From Prasinococcaceae sp. CCMP 1430 (Eukaryota; Prasinodermophyta; Palmophyllophyceae; Prasinococcales; Prasinococcaceae), in the NCBI GenBank assembly GCA_013416795.1, contig RQSC01000033.1, forward strand, positions 98,944 through 162,943: a DNA stretch of 64,000 nucleotides, given 5' to 3'. The position numbers and the translations under genes were made by a program. Within the stretch, counting starts at the first letter, position 1, and each line of letters opens with the position of its first letter. The notes under the pieces are model-generated. The model saw nothing but the letters and a program-made list of their open reading frames with translations. It ran no database searches and had not been told where the DNA came from. Shown here one piece after another: positions 48,899 through 56,952 of this stretch.

Positions 48899-51800
48899 AT
48901 GATGGCGATGCGCCTCGAGGGCGGCGCCGGCGACGCGTGCGCGGCCGCGGCGCTCGTGGCCGCGGCGATGAACGGCCTCAGCCTCGAGGACGCGACCGCC
49001 ACGGGGGCAGCGTGCGCGCTCGTCGCGGGCGGCGAGACCCTCGCTGAGGGATCTGCGGCGGCAGCCAAGTACGTCGCCGGCGCGGTGGCCAGCGAGTTCT
49101 ACCCCACGGGCCCCAAGCGCGCCGAGGTCGACGCGTGGGTCGACGCGGCGGCTGCGGGCGACGCCGCGGCGCTGCTCGCCAAGGCCGAGGCCGCCCTCGC
49201 GGAGCGCACGTACCTGGTGGGCGACTGCGCGACGCTCGCCGACGCCGCGGTCGCGGCGGCGCTTTCGGGCGCCAACATGGGCGCCGCCCCCAGCGCCGCG
49301 CGCTGGCTCAACACTGTCTCGCCGCAGCTCGAGACCGCGCGCGCGGGCGCCGCTGCGGCGGTCGACGACAAGGGCTGGCCCGCCAAGCGCGTGCGCGACA
49401 CCTTCGTGGACTTCTTCGCCGAGAAGAAGGGCCACACCAGGTGGCCGTCGTCGCCGGTGGTGCCCCTGGACGACCCGACGCTGCTGTTCACGAACGCCGG
49501 CATGAACCAGTACAAGCCGATCTTCCTCGGCAAGGCCGACCCCAAGACCGACCTGGCGAAGCTCACGCGCGCCACCAACACGCAGAAGTGCATCCGCGCC
49601 GGCGGCAAGCACAATGACCTCGATGACGTGGGCAAGGACACGTACCACCACACGTTCTTCGAGATGCTCGGCAACTGGTCGTTCGGCGACTACTTCAAGC
49701 GCGAGGCCATCACGTGGGCGTGGGAGCTGCTCACCGAGGTGTACAAGCTCGACCCGGAGCGCCTGTACGCGACGTACTTCGGCGGCGACGAGTCGCAGGG
49801 CCTGCCGCCCGATGATGAGGCCAAGGCCATCTGGCTCGAGGTGCTGCCGGCGCACCGCGTGATGCCCTTCGACTGCAAGGACAACTTCTGGGAGATGGGT
49901 GACGTCGGCCCGTGCGGCCCGTGCACGGAGATCCACTACGACCGCATCGGTGGCCGCCAGGTGCCCGAGCTGGTCAACATGGACGACCCGGACCTCATCG
50001 AGATCTGGAACAACGTGTTCATCCAGTTCAACCGCGAGAAGGACGGCGAGCTGCGCCCGCTGCCCGCAAAGCACGTCGACACGGGCATGGGCTTCGAGCG
50101 CATCACCTCCATCCTGCAGGACAAGCCCTCCAACTACGACACCGACGTGTTCACGCCGCTGTTCGATGCCATCCAGGCGTCGACTGGCGCGCGCGCGTAC
50201 GCGGGCAAGCTCGGCGACGAGGACGTGGGCAACGTGGACATGGCGTACCGCGTGGTGGCGGACCACATCCGCACGATCACCTTCGCCATCGCCGACGGCG
50301 CGCGCCCCGGCAGCGACGGCCGCAACTACGTGCTGCGCCGCGTGCTGCGCCGCGCCGTGCGCTACGGCCGCGAGGTGCTGAACGCGAAGGAGGGCTTCTT
50401 CTCCAAGCTGGTGGGCACCGTGGTGGCCACGATGGGCGATGTTTTCCCAGAGATCGTTCGGGAGCAGGCCAACATCGAGGAGATCATCGCCGAGGAGGAG
50501 GCCTCGTTCGGGCGCACGCTCGTCAAGGGCTGCGAGCGCTTCGCCTCGGTTGCCAAGAGCGTCAAGGCCGCGGGCGGCGAGCTGGTGTCGGGCGAGGACG
50601 CCTTCCTGCTCTGGGACACCTTCGGGTTCCCGGTGGACCTCACCCAGCTCATGGCCGAGGAGAAGGGGCTGAACGTGGACATGGATGGCTTCAATGCGAC
50701 CATGGAGGCGGCCAAGGAGCGCTCGCGCGCCGCGCGCAAGGCGGGCGCCGTCGAGCTCAAGATGGAGGCCGAGGCCACCGCGGCGCTCAAGGACATGGGC
50801 GTGCTGCCGACGGACGACGCGCACAAGTACGGCGCCACCGGCAAGGTCGGAGGCGTGGTCAAGGCGGTGTACACCACGAAGGGCTTCGTCAAGTCCACCG
50901 CGGAGGTGGAGGAGGGCGCACCGCTCGGCCTCGTGCTCGACAAGACCGCGTGCTACGCCGAGCAGGGTGGTCAGATCTTCGACACGGGCGCCATCAAGGC
51001 GCCCGGTGGCGCCGAGTTCACCGTGGTCGACGTGCAGGTGGCGGCGGGCTTTGTGCTGCACATTGGCAGCGTCAAGGGCGCTTTCGCCGTCGGCGACGCC
51101 GTGGAGGTCGAGGTGGACATGGAGCGCCGCGCGCTGGTGACGCCCAACCACACCTGCACGCATTCGCTCAACTTGGCGCTGCGTGAGGTGCTGGGTGACC
51201 ACGTTCAGCAGAAGGGATCGCTCGTGACCGCGGAGCGCCTGCGCTTCGACTTCAACCACCCCAAGCCCGTGACGCCCGCGGAGCTGGAGAAGGTCGAGGG
51301 GATCGTGCGCAAGGCCATCGCCGACAAGCTTCCGGTGTACGCCAAGGAGACGCCGCTGGAGGACGCCAGGGCCATCAGCGGCCTGCGCGCGGTCTTCGGC
51401 GAGACCTACCCCGACCCCGTCCGCGTGGTGTCGGTGGGTGCGTCCGTGGAGGAGCTGCTGGCGGCGCCGGGCGACAGCAAGTGGACGCAGCTGTCCATCG
51501 AGTTCTGCGGCGGAACGCATCTGAGCAACACATCGGAGGCCGAGGCCTTCGCCCTCGTGCAGGAGGAGGGCACGGCCAAGGGCATCCGCCGCGTGCTGGC
51601 GGTGACGCGCGACGCCGCCAAGAAGGCGATCGCCACGGGCGAGGAGTTCACCAAGCGCGTGGAGGCCGCCAAGAAGCTCGCGCCCAAGGAGATGGACAAG
51701 GAGAGCACGGCCATCCAGCGCGAGCTGCCCGAGGCCGTCATGCCGTGCGCGGCGCGCGCGGTCGTCGTGGCGGGCGTCGCCGAGCTCAAGAAGAAGCTCA

Positions 51801-52213
51801 TCGCCGCGTCCAAGAAGGCCGGCGGCGCCAACAAGGAGAAGGCGATCGGCGAGGTTCGCGACGCGGTGGCCGCCGCCGGCGGCGCGCCCTTCGTGGTCGT
51901 GCGGTCGGAGATCGGCCTCGAGACCGCCGCATTCAAGGAGGCGGTGGACGCCGAGGGCGTCAAGAAGGGCGTGGCCGTCATGATCGTGTCGTCGGACGCC
52001 GCCAAGGGGCGAGTGCTCGCGTACTGCGGCGTGCCCAAGGACGTCGAGGCCAAGGGCCTCGACGCGCTCGGCTGGCTCAAGGCCACGTGCGTGCCCATCG
52101 GCGGCAAGGGCGGCGGTGGCAAGAACGGCGTCGCGCAGGGGCAGGGCGGCAACATCGATGGCGCTGCCGAGGCCGCCGCCGAGGCCACCAAGTACGCGCA
52201 GGGCAAGCTGTAA
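48899..52213 (+). CDS. AARS: Alanyl-tRNA synthetase with GST-like N-terminal extension
   Basis: A single exon of 1,104 residues (human 968, E. coli 876). Residues about 1-150 are not part of standard AlaRS. They look like a GST fold, with 'LVAGGETLAEGSAAAAKYVA' and the GST-C pattern 'WVDAA...LLAKAEAALAERTYLVGDCATLADAAVAAAL'. The class II catalytic domain starts at about residue 158 ('RVRDTFVDFFAEKKGHTRWP') and includes 'LFTNAGMNQYKPIFLG', 'HHTFFEMLGNWSFGDYFKRE' and 'HVDTGMGFERI'. The editing domain keeps its zinc ligands: HTCTH (His751, His755) and CGGTH (Cys870, His874). The C-Ala domain follows. It charges tRNA-Ala; no transit peptide is obvious, so it is probably cytosolic. GST-like domains on other synthetases mediate multi-synthetase or EF1 complexes. 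The start ATGATGGCGATG offers three in-frame ATGs. Confidence 0.96.
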   Translation: MMAMRLEGGAGDACAAAALVAAAMNGLSLEDATATGAACALVAGGETLAEGSAAAAKYVAGAVASEFYPTGPKRAEVDAWVDAAAAGDAAALLAKAEAALAERTYLVGDCATLADAAVAAALSGANMGAAPSAARWLNTVSPQLETARAGAAAAVDDKGWPAKRVRDTFVDFFAEKKGHTRWPSSPVVPLDDPTLLFTNAGMNQYKPIFLGKADPKTDLAKLTRATNTQKCIRAGGKHNDLDDVGKDTYHHTFFEMLGNWSFGDYFKREAITWAWELLTEVYKLDPERLYATYFGGDESQGLPPDDEAKAIWLEVLPAHRVMPFDCKDNFWEMGDVGPCGPCTEIHYDRIGGRQVPELVNMDDPDLIEIWNNVFIQFNREKDGELRPLPAKHVDTGMGFERITSILQDKPSNYDTDVFTPLFDAIQASTGARAYAGKLGDEDVGNVDMAYRVVADHIRTITFAIADGARPGSDGRNYVLRRVLRRAVRYGREVLNAKEGFFSKLVGTVVATMGDVFPEIVREQANIEEIIAEEEASFGRTLVKGCERFASVAKSVKAAGGELVSGEDAFLLWDTFGFPVDLTQLMAEEKGLNVDMDGFNATMEAAKERSRAARKAGAVELKMEAEATAALKDMGVLPTDDAHKYGATGKVGGVVKAVYTTKGFVKSTAEVEEGAPLGLVLDKTACYAEQGGQIFDTGAIKAPGGAEFTVVDVQVAAGFVLHIGSVKGAFAVGDAVEVEVDMERRALVTPNHTCTHSLNLALREVLGDHVQQKGSLVTAERLRFDFNHPKPVTPAELEKVEGIVRKAIADKLPVYAKETPLEDARAISGLRAVFGETYPDPVRVVSVGASVEELLAAPGDSKWTQLSIEFCGGTHLSNTSEAEAFALVQEEGTAKGIRRVLAVTRDAAKKAIATGEEFTKRVEAAKKLAPKEMDKESTAIQRELPEAVMPCAARAVVVAGVAELKKKLIAASKKAGGANKEKAIGEVRDAVAAAGGAPFVVVRSEIGLETAAFKEAVDAEGVKKGVAVMIVSSDAAKGRVLAYCGVPKDVEAKGLDALGWLKATCVPIGGKGGGGKNGVAQGQGGNIDGAAEAAAEATKYAQGKL

Positions 52214-53106
52214 GCCCGGCGCGTGGTGTGCGTGACCAGGCCGGACGCGCGCGGCGGGCAAGTGCGCTGCTGTAAGTTATCTTCGGGAGCACCTCGGCTG
52301 CGACGCGGCAATCGCGCCCGCCCGCCATCGCCCCGCGCGCGCGCGCGCGTGCGCGCCGCAGCATGCGGCGGGGCTCAAAAGGCAGAAACGGGAGACCTAG
52401 CATTCATCATACGCATGTGCGTTCGGCGCACGGTGTGCGCCGCGATGCGGCCGATGGTGGTCGATTCGATTGATTTTTGGTATTGGCACGCACATGGGGG
52501 CGTGGGCCCCTGGGCGGAGTGGAGCGCGCGCAAAGTGCGCGGGAGCAGGCGCGGATTTGCCATGCGGAAGGACCGCAGCAGGATTGGGCGCCGCAGATAT
52601 GCGAAAGCGAAACGACGTCACGCGCGCCCTCCCCAAACGTTGTGCACTCATACTATTCGGCGCGCCCGATTTCTCGACGAAGGGATGGGGCGACTCGCGC
52701 CCCTCCGTTGGTTGATATATTTCTCCCCCTCTCGGAGCGCGCGCCGGGCGAGGGCGCGCTCGGCGTGGTTCGATTCGGTGGCGAAACTATGGGCCGATTA
52801 TGATTCCACGGAGAGCGCGGGAGCGAAAGCGGCGCGCCCGTAAAGTGCGAGGTGCGCCCGCACCAGCGATTGCGCGGCCGCGCGAGCGCGAAACGGCCGT
52901 GGGAGCATCTGCGGGGCGCGCGCTCGTTGGTGGGAGCGCGCGCCCGCGCGGCGCGCGCGTGTTGCGAGGCCGCGCCGCGGGGGCGAGGGCTGGGCGGGGT
53001 GTTGCGTTGCGGGCGGGGTGTGGGGTGTTGGGGGGGGGAGGGGGGTGGCGGCCCGGCGGGGTGCCACAGCGCGGCCATCCCGCGCGCACACTCGACCGAG
53101 CGCGCG
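52214..53106. other. Intergenic region, no gene recognised
   Basis: About 0.9 kb after the AlaRS stop. A TGTAAG at 52271 may be the polyadenylation signal. The rest is moderately AT-richer (52390-52720), then extremely G-rich (52960-53060). Frames are open on both strands but show neither conserved motifs nor consistent codon bias. Confidence 0.5.
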
Positions 53107-53630
53107 ATGGACGACGAAGCATCGGTGAGCGGCGCCGGGCGCGGCGCGGGCGCTCGCGGGCGCCGGCGCGCGCGCGCGCCGCGGGTGAGCAGCGGGCCTG
53201 CGCGAGTGACTGCGCGCAATTTTTTTTTTTCGACGCCGGCTACACCTGTGGCCGCCTGTTGGCGAATCTGACTGCGTGAGGCGCGTGTCGTGCGTACGCT
53301 GACTTCCCCGCCTCCTGGCCCCACCCTCGCGTGCGCTTGGCGCAGCCCCCGGTCCCTCAGATGGGCCCTGACTCTCCGCTTCCTCGGACTACTCCAACCG
53401 AGGGCCTGGTGCCGTCGCTCAGCGGCGGCAGCGAGCCCGTGGCCATGAAGGCCAACGAGCTCAGCGAGGACGGGAAGCGCGGTTGGAAGCGCGGCGCAGA
53501 TGCCAGCCCCCCAGGCGCCGACGCCGAGACGCGCCTGCCCGTCAACAAGCGCAAGTGCACGCACGAGGGCGAGGGTGAGGACGAGCACGCCAAGGAGCGC
53601 TCCTCCGCCGCGGTCCGTGGGCTTCTCAAG
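53107..53630 (+). CDS. Two 5' exons of unknown protein, destination ambiguous
   Basis: ATG at 53107 gives MDDEAS, then a GTGAGC donor at 53125. A good acceptor (CCGGTCCCTCAG) precedes exon 2 at 53361-53630, whose product is hydrophilic and probably disordered ('MGPDSPLPRTTPTEGLVPS', 'KRGWKRGADASPPGADAETR', 'ERSSAAVRGLLK'), ending at a GTACGC donor in phase 0. Two downstream acceptors fit that phase: CTCCCGCAG at 53867-53875, leading into the SNF2 frame, and CGCCAAAG at 55528-55535, leading into the ELF3-like frame. The exons could start either gene. No domain is recognised. Confidence 0.45.
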
Positions 53631-53875
53631 GTACGCGCCTTGGTCGAGATGGCAATACGTGAATGCGCCCTTGCTCGCTTCACCGCAGCGCATTTGGCGG
53701 CGATGGGGGCGGCTTTCCAGCTGTGCACCACGCACGCGGTGTCGCTTCCTCAAGACTGCTCGCGCTCGCGTGTCGCCTGGGAGGGGTAGCGAATGAGCCA
53801 GGGGGGAGGAGAACACGCGCCGCCGCCGCGCCCAGGCGCGCTCTTCGCGCGGCGCGTTTCTTTGGTCTCCCGCAG

Positions 53876-55543
53876 CAAAGTGCGCGACGCCGCGCGCGAC
53901 GCCGCGGCGGGGTGCGCCGCATCGCGGCGGCCGGCTCGGCCGCCGCGTCGGCCGACGAGCTCGCGGCGCTCCTGGGGGGATCCCTCTCCATCAAGGAGGG
54001 CGGCGCACCCAACGCCGCCGCGGAGGCCGCCGCCCCGACACCCGCCGCCGGCCCCGCCGCGAGGGACGATGCCGACCGGAGGGCCTCCCGACGACGAGAT
54101 GCGCTCGACCCGGACGACCTCGCTGGTCTGGTGGAGAGCGCGCTGTCGCTCTCGGGGCGCCAGGCGTCGGCGCCCGCGGGGCCGGTCAAGTCGAAGGCGC
54201 CCGCGCGCCTCACGGACTCGCACGGCTCGCTGGACGCCCTGCTGGGCGCGCCGCGGGCGGCGCCCAGGCCGCCGCGGGCGCGCCAGGAGGCGGCGTCCGG
54301 CGCATCAGCAGGCATCCCTCGCCGCGGGGTTCGCGCGCCGCTCGAGTCCCTGAGCTCCAACACGGCCGAGGCGAACCAGCGCGAAACGAGCAGCAGTACC
54401 AGCAGCACCACCACAACTACCACCACCACCACAACCACCACCACCACCACCGCCACCACCACCACCAGCGGCGCCCCTCGCCGCCAGACGCAGTCCGCGC
54501 CGGGCGCGCTGCCGGCGCCGGAGGACCCGCTGCGCGACACGGCCCAATCGCGCCAACTCGCGCCATCGTCATCTTCAGACGCGACCCTCTCCCCACACCT
54601 GCGCTCGCTCCTGAAACACGCCGACCCGAGCGCGCCGCTCACCGACGACGGCGACGACAGGCGCACGCTCTACCCGTACCAGCAGTCCGCCGTGCTCTCC
54701 ATCCTCAAGCAGGAGCGCGTCATTCTGGCGTACGACATGGGGCTGGGCAAGACGCTCATCGCGCTGGTGGCGGCGCGCGCGTGGGCGCGGTCCCGAGGCG
54801 CCAAGGTGGTGGTGCTGGCCCCAAAGAGCGTGTTGGAGAGCTGGCGCCGCGAGGCGGCCGCAGCGGACGTCGCCATCGACGCGCACTCGTGGGCGAAGGT
54901 GCCCTCCGTGCAGCAGCTCGACCTCGCCCCCGACAACAGCAGCAACGACAGCAGCAAAAACAGCAGCAAAAACAGCAGCAAAAACAGCAGCAACGACAAC
55001 AGCAGCAACAAACCCCGGCCCTTCGTGCTGCTGGCGGACGAGGCGCACTACATGCAGTCGCCCAAGGCCAAGCGCACCCGGGACGCGCTGGCGCTGGCGC
55101 TCGCGCCGTCGTGCGTCGCCTGCGTGCTCATCACGGGCACGCCCATGCGCAACGGCGACGTGGCCAACCTCGTGCCGCTGCTGCAGGCCGCGCGCGAGCG
55201 CCGCCTCGCGGACGACCCCAAGGGCTTCGTCAGGCGCTACAAGGGGGACCTCGCGGCGCTGCACCGCGCCACGCGCCACGTGGTCCTGCGCCGCACCAAG
55301 GCGCAGTGCGTGGACCTGCCGCCCAAGACCCGCGTGGTGCTGCGCGCCGACCCGTCGGCCGCCGAGCGCTCGGCGTACGCCCGGGCGGTGGCGGAGGCGC
55401 GCCGTCGGCGCGGGGGGGAGGGCGGGCGCGCAGCGACCCAGCGCGGGTGGTGGGGGCGACGAGAGAGCAAGGGGGGGGGCATGCGGGCGAGCGCGGCTGA
55501 CGCGCGCGGCGCGCTTGGGCGCCTGCTCGCCAAAGGAGCCTGA
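53876..55543 (+). CDS. SNF2-family ATPase lobe 1 without the helicase C-terminal lobe
   Basis: The frame runs from a strong acceptor at 53875 (TTTGGTCTCCCGCAG) to TGA at 55543. The first 230 residues are disordered and Ala/Pro/Thr-rich, including a run of about 20 Thr. The SNF2 N-terminal ATPase lobe follows: 'LYPYQQSAVLSILKQERVIL', Walker A 'AYDMGLGKTLIALVAARAWA', motif Ia 'VVVLAPKSVLESWRRE', DEAH box 'LLADEAHYMQSPKAKRTRDA', motif III 'VLITGTPMRNGDVANLVPLL' and the closing 'VVLRRTKAQCVDLPPKTRVV'. A repeated Asn/Ser/Lys insert (about 25 residues) lies between Ia and II. Motifs IV-VI of lobe 2 are absent here and I find them nowhere downstream, so the protein as read could not translocate on DNA. 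Relatives are SMARCAL1/ZRANB3-type remodellers. It may be a truncated copy or lack a 3' part through misassembly. Confidence 0.75.
   Translation, partial: QSARRRARRRGGVRRIAAAGSAAASADELAALLGGSLSIKEGGAPNAAAEAAAPTPAAGPAARDDADRRASRRRDALDPDDLAGLVESALSLSGRQASAPAGPVKSKAPARLTDSHGSLDALLGAPRAAPRPPRARQEAASGASAGIPRRGVRAPLESLSSNTAEANQRETSSSTSSTTTTTTTTTTTTTTTATTTTSGAPRRQTQSAPGALPAPEDPLRDTAQSRQLAPSSSSDATLSPHLRSLLKHADPSAPLTDDGDDRRTLYPYQQSAVLSILKQERVILAYDMGLGKTLIALVAARAWARSRGAKVVVLAPKSVLESWRREAAAADVAIDAHSWAKVPSVQQLDLAPDNSSNDSSKNSSKNSSKNSSNDNSSNKPRPFVLLADEAHYMQSPKAKRTRDALALALAPSCVACVLITGTPMRNGDVANLVPLLQAARERRLADDPKGFVRRYKGDLAALHRATRHVVLRRTKAQCVDLPPKTRVVLRADPSAAERSAYARAVAEARRRRGGEGGRAATQRGWWGRRESKGGGMRASAADARGALGRLLAKGA
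54405..54470 (+). repeat. ACC trinucleotide repeat encoding polythreonine
   Basis: Mostly ACC with ACA/ACT/GCC interruptions, in the disordered N-terminal part of the SNF2 frame. Confidence 0.95.
54933..55010 (+). repeat. 15-base (AACAGCAGCAAAAAC)-type tandem repeat inside the SNF2 lobe
   Basis: AACAGCAGCAAA units encode an Asn-Ser-Ser-Lys repeat inserted between motif Ia and the DEAH box. The AT-rich A runs stand out from the surrounding GC-rich coding sequence. Confidence 0.9.
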
Positions 55544-56522
55544 AGTGCTGGGCCGCGTGCGCGAGATGCTTCTGAGCCAGCAGATCGAGTTCACGTGGCA
55601 GCTGGCGGAGATGCACCGACTGGTGACGCGCCAACGCGTGATCGTGGGCGGCGGCACGCGAGAGGAGGCCGACCGCGCCGCGGCGGCCAAGCTCGCAGCT
55701 GTGGCCAGGGCGAAGGCAATCGGCGAGGGTGACGGCGCGGGTGGCGAGGCTGGGGCGCGCGCACACGGCATGCAGCTGCCGCCGCGGCTCGTGCTCAACG
55801 CGAACGGCGAGAACGCGAGTGGGCCTGAGACTCGCAACGGTGGGCTGGATGACATGATGGTCGCCTGGCCGCCGTCCAAAGCCATGGCGGACAACTCGTT
55901 GCGCATGAGTGCCCGCATGGCTGCGATGGCCCGAGCTGCGGCGACGTCCGCCCCACACGGGAGCGCCGTGTCGGGCGCGCCGAGGCGGCAGGCGGCCGCG
56001 ACGGCCAAGGAGATGACGGAGTCGTTCTCGCTTCCGCCGCGCGTGCGCCTCGTCGAGACGAGCACAACGCATCTCATCGAGCGCGTGGCTGAGGGGCAAG
56101 AGGGAGAGCTGGCCAAGCCATCGACGGCGTCGAAGATGAAGCAGCGGGGCGGGCGCAAGGGTGCAGGCAAGGGCGGGAAGAAGGGTGGGGGCGTGCCGAC
56201 CACTGCCCCGCATGGAGAGGATACCCAGACTCCCATAGCGGGTGTGCCTGTCGCCAACCCTCTGTTGTTGGCCCAGCAGGCGCAGGCGCAGGCCGCTGCG
56301 GCGCTGGCCGCGCCGACGGCGGCCGCACAGCAGGTGCAGGCGCAGCAGCAGCAGCTTGCAGCGATGCGGGCCCACTTAGCAGCGATGCAGGCGCAGGTGC
56401 AGGTGCCGCCGCAGCTAGGGGTGCAAGGCCAGCACCTGCCGCAGCAGCAGGCGCAGCAACTGGCGGCGATGCAGCAGCTCGGGGCGTTGCAGCAAATGGC
56501 AGCGATGCTGCAGTTCGACCCG

Positions 56523-56560
<38 letters not shown>

Positions 56561-56776
56561 GCAACAGCAGTCACCTGCGCCCAAACCCGGAACACAACCC
56601 ACCACGCCGCCGATGGCCATGGCTGCCGCCAGCCAGTTCGGGATGGTCCCGAACCCGCAGCTGCAGCTCCTGGGAATGGGTCTGAACCCTTTTCTGGGTG
56701 CGGGCATGGGCATGGCGTCAGGCGCGCAGCAGGTGCCAAGCTTTCCCAACGCGTTCGCACCCGCCGCGGCCCTCGC

Positions 56777-56812
<36 letters not shown>

Positions 56813-56855
56813 GCAGAATCAGAGCGCGTTCGCTCCGTACCCCCCACAAAGCTGA
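55536..56855 (+). CDS. Q-rich protein with an ELF3/EEC-type motif (N-terminus unresolved)
   Basis: The frame opens at an acceptor-like CGCCAAAG before 'EPEVLGRVREMLLSQQIEFT' and continues 'WQLAEMHRLVTRQRVIVGG'. That matches the spacing of the conserved ELF3/EEC block as I recall it from plants (QQ..F..Q..E.HRL...QR.I). The middle is basic and disordered ('GGRKGAGKGGKKGGG'). The C-terminal 220 residues are Gln/Ala/Met-rich with two pure Gln runs (CAG repeats near 56527-56560 and 56779-56815), ending in 'NQSAFAPYPPQS'. In Arabidopsis ELF3 is an evening-complex scaffold of the circadian clock whose polyQ prion-like region senses temperature. No in-frame ATG precedes the motif, so 5' exons are needed; those at 53107-53630 fit by phase but would leave the SNF2 frame inside the intron. 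The assignment rests on one motif plus Q-rich composition. Confidence 0.5.
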
Positions 56856-56952
56856 GCGCGTGCGTCGTTGTGAGGTGTGGTCGCACCAACGACTGCACCT
56901 ATGTCAAAGCAAGAGATTTACTTCTGCCCACCCGCGCGATTGGCCGCCTCGG

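Noticed and set aside
48780-52261. Long minus-strand frame opposite alanyl-tRNA synthetase, crossing the N gap
   Set aside because: Antisense shadow of AlaRS; the translation of Ns inflates its length and no motif is present.
53876-55543. SNF2 frame as a giant-virus or transposon insertion
   Set aside because: GC content, codon use and low-complexity inserts match the host genes; no terminal repeats, capsid or polymerase genes are nearby.
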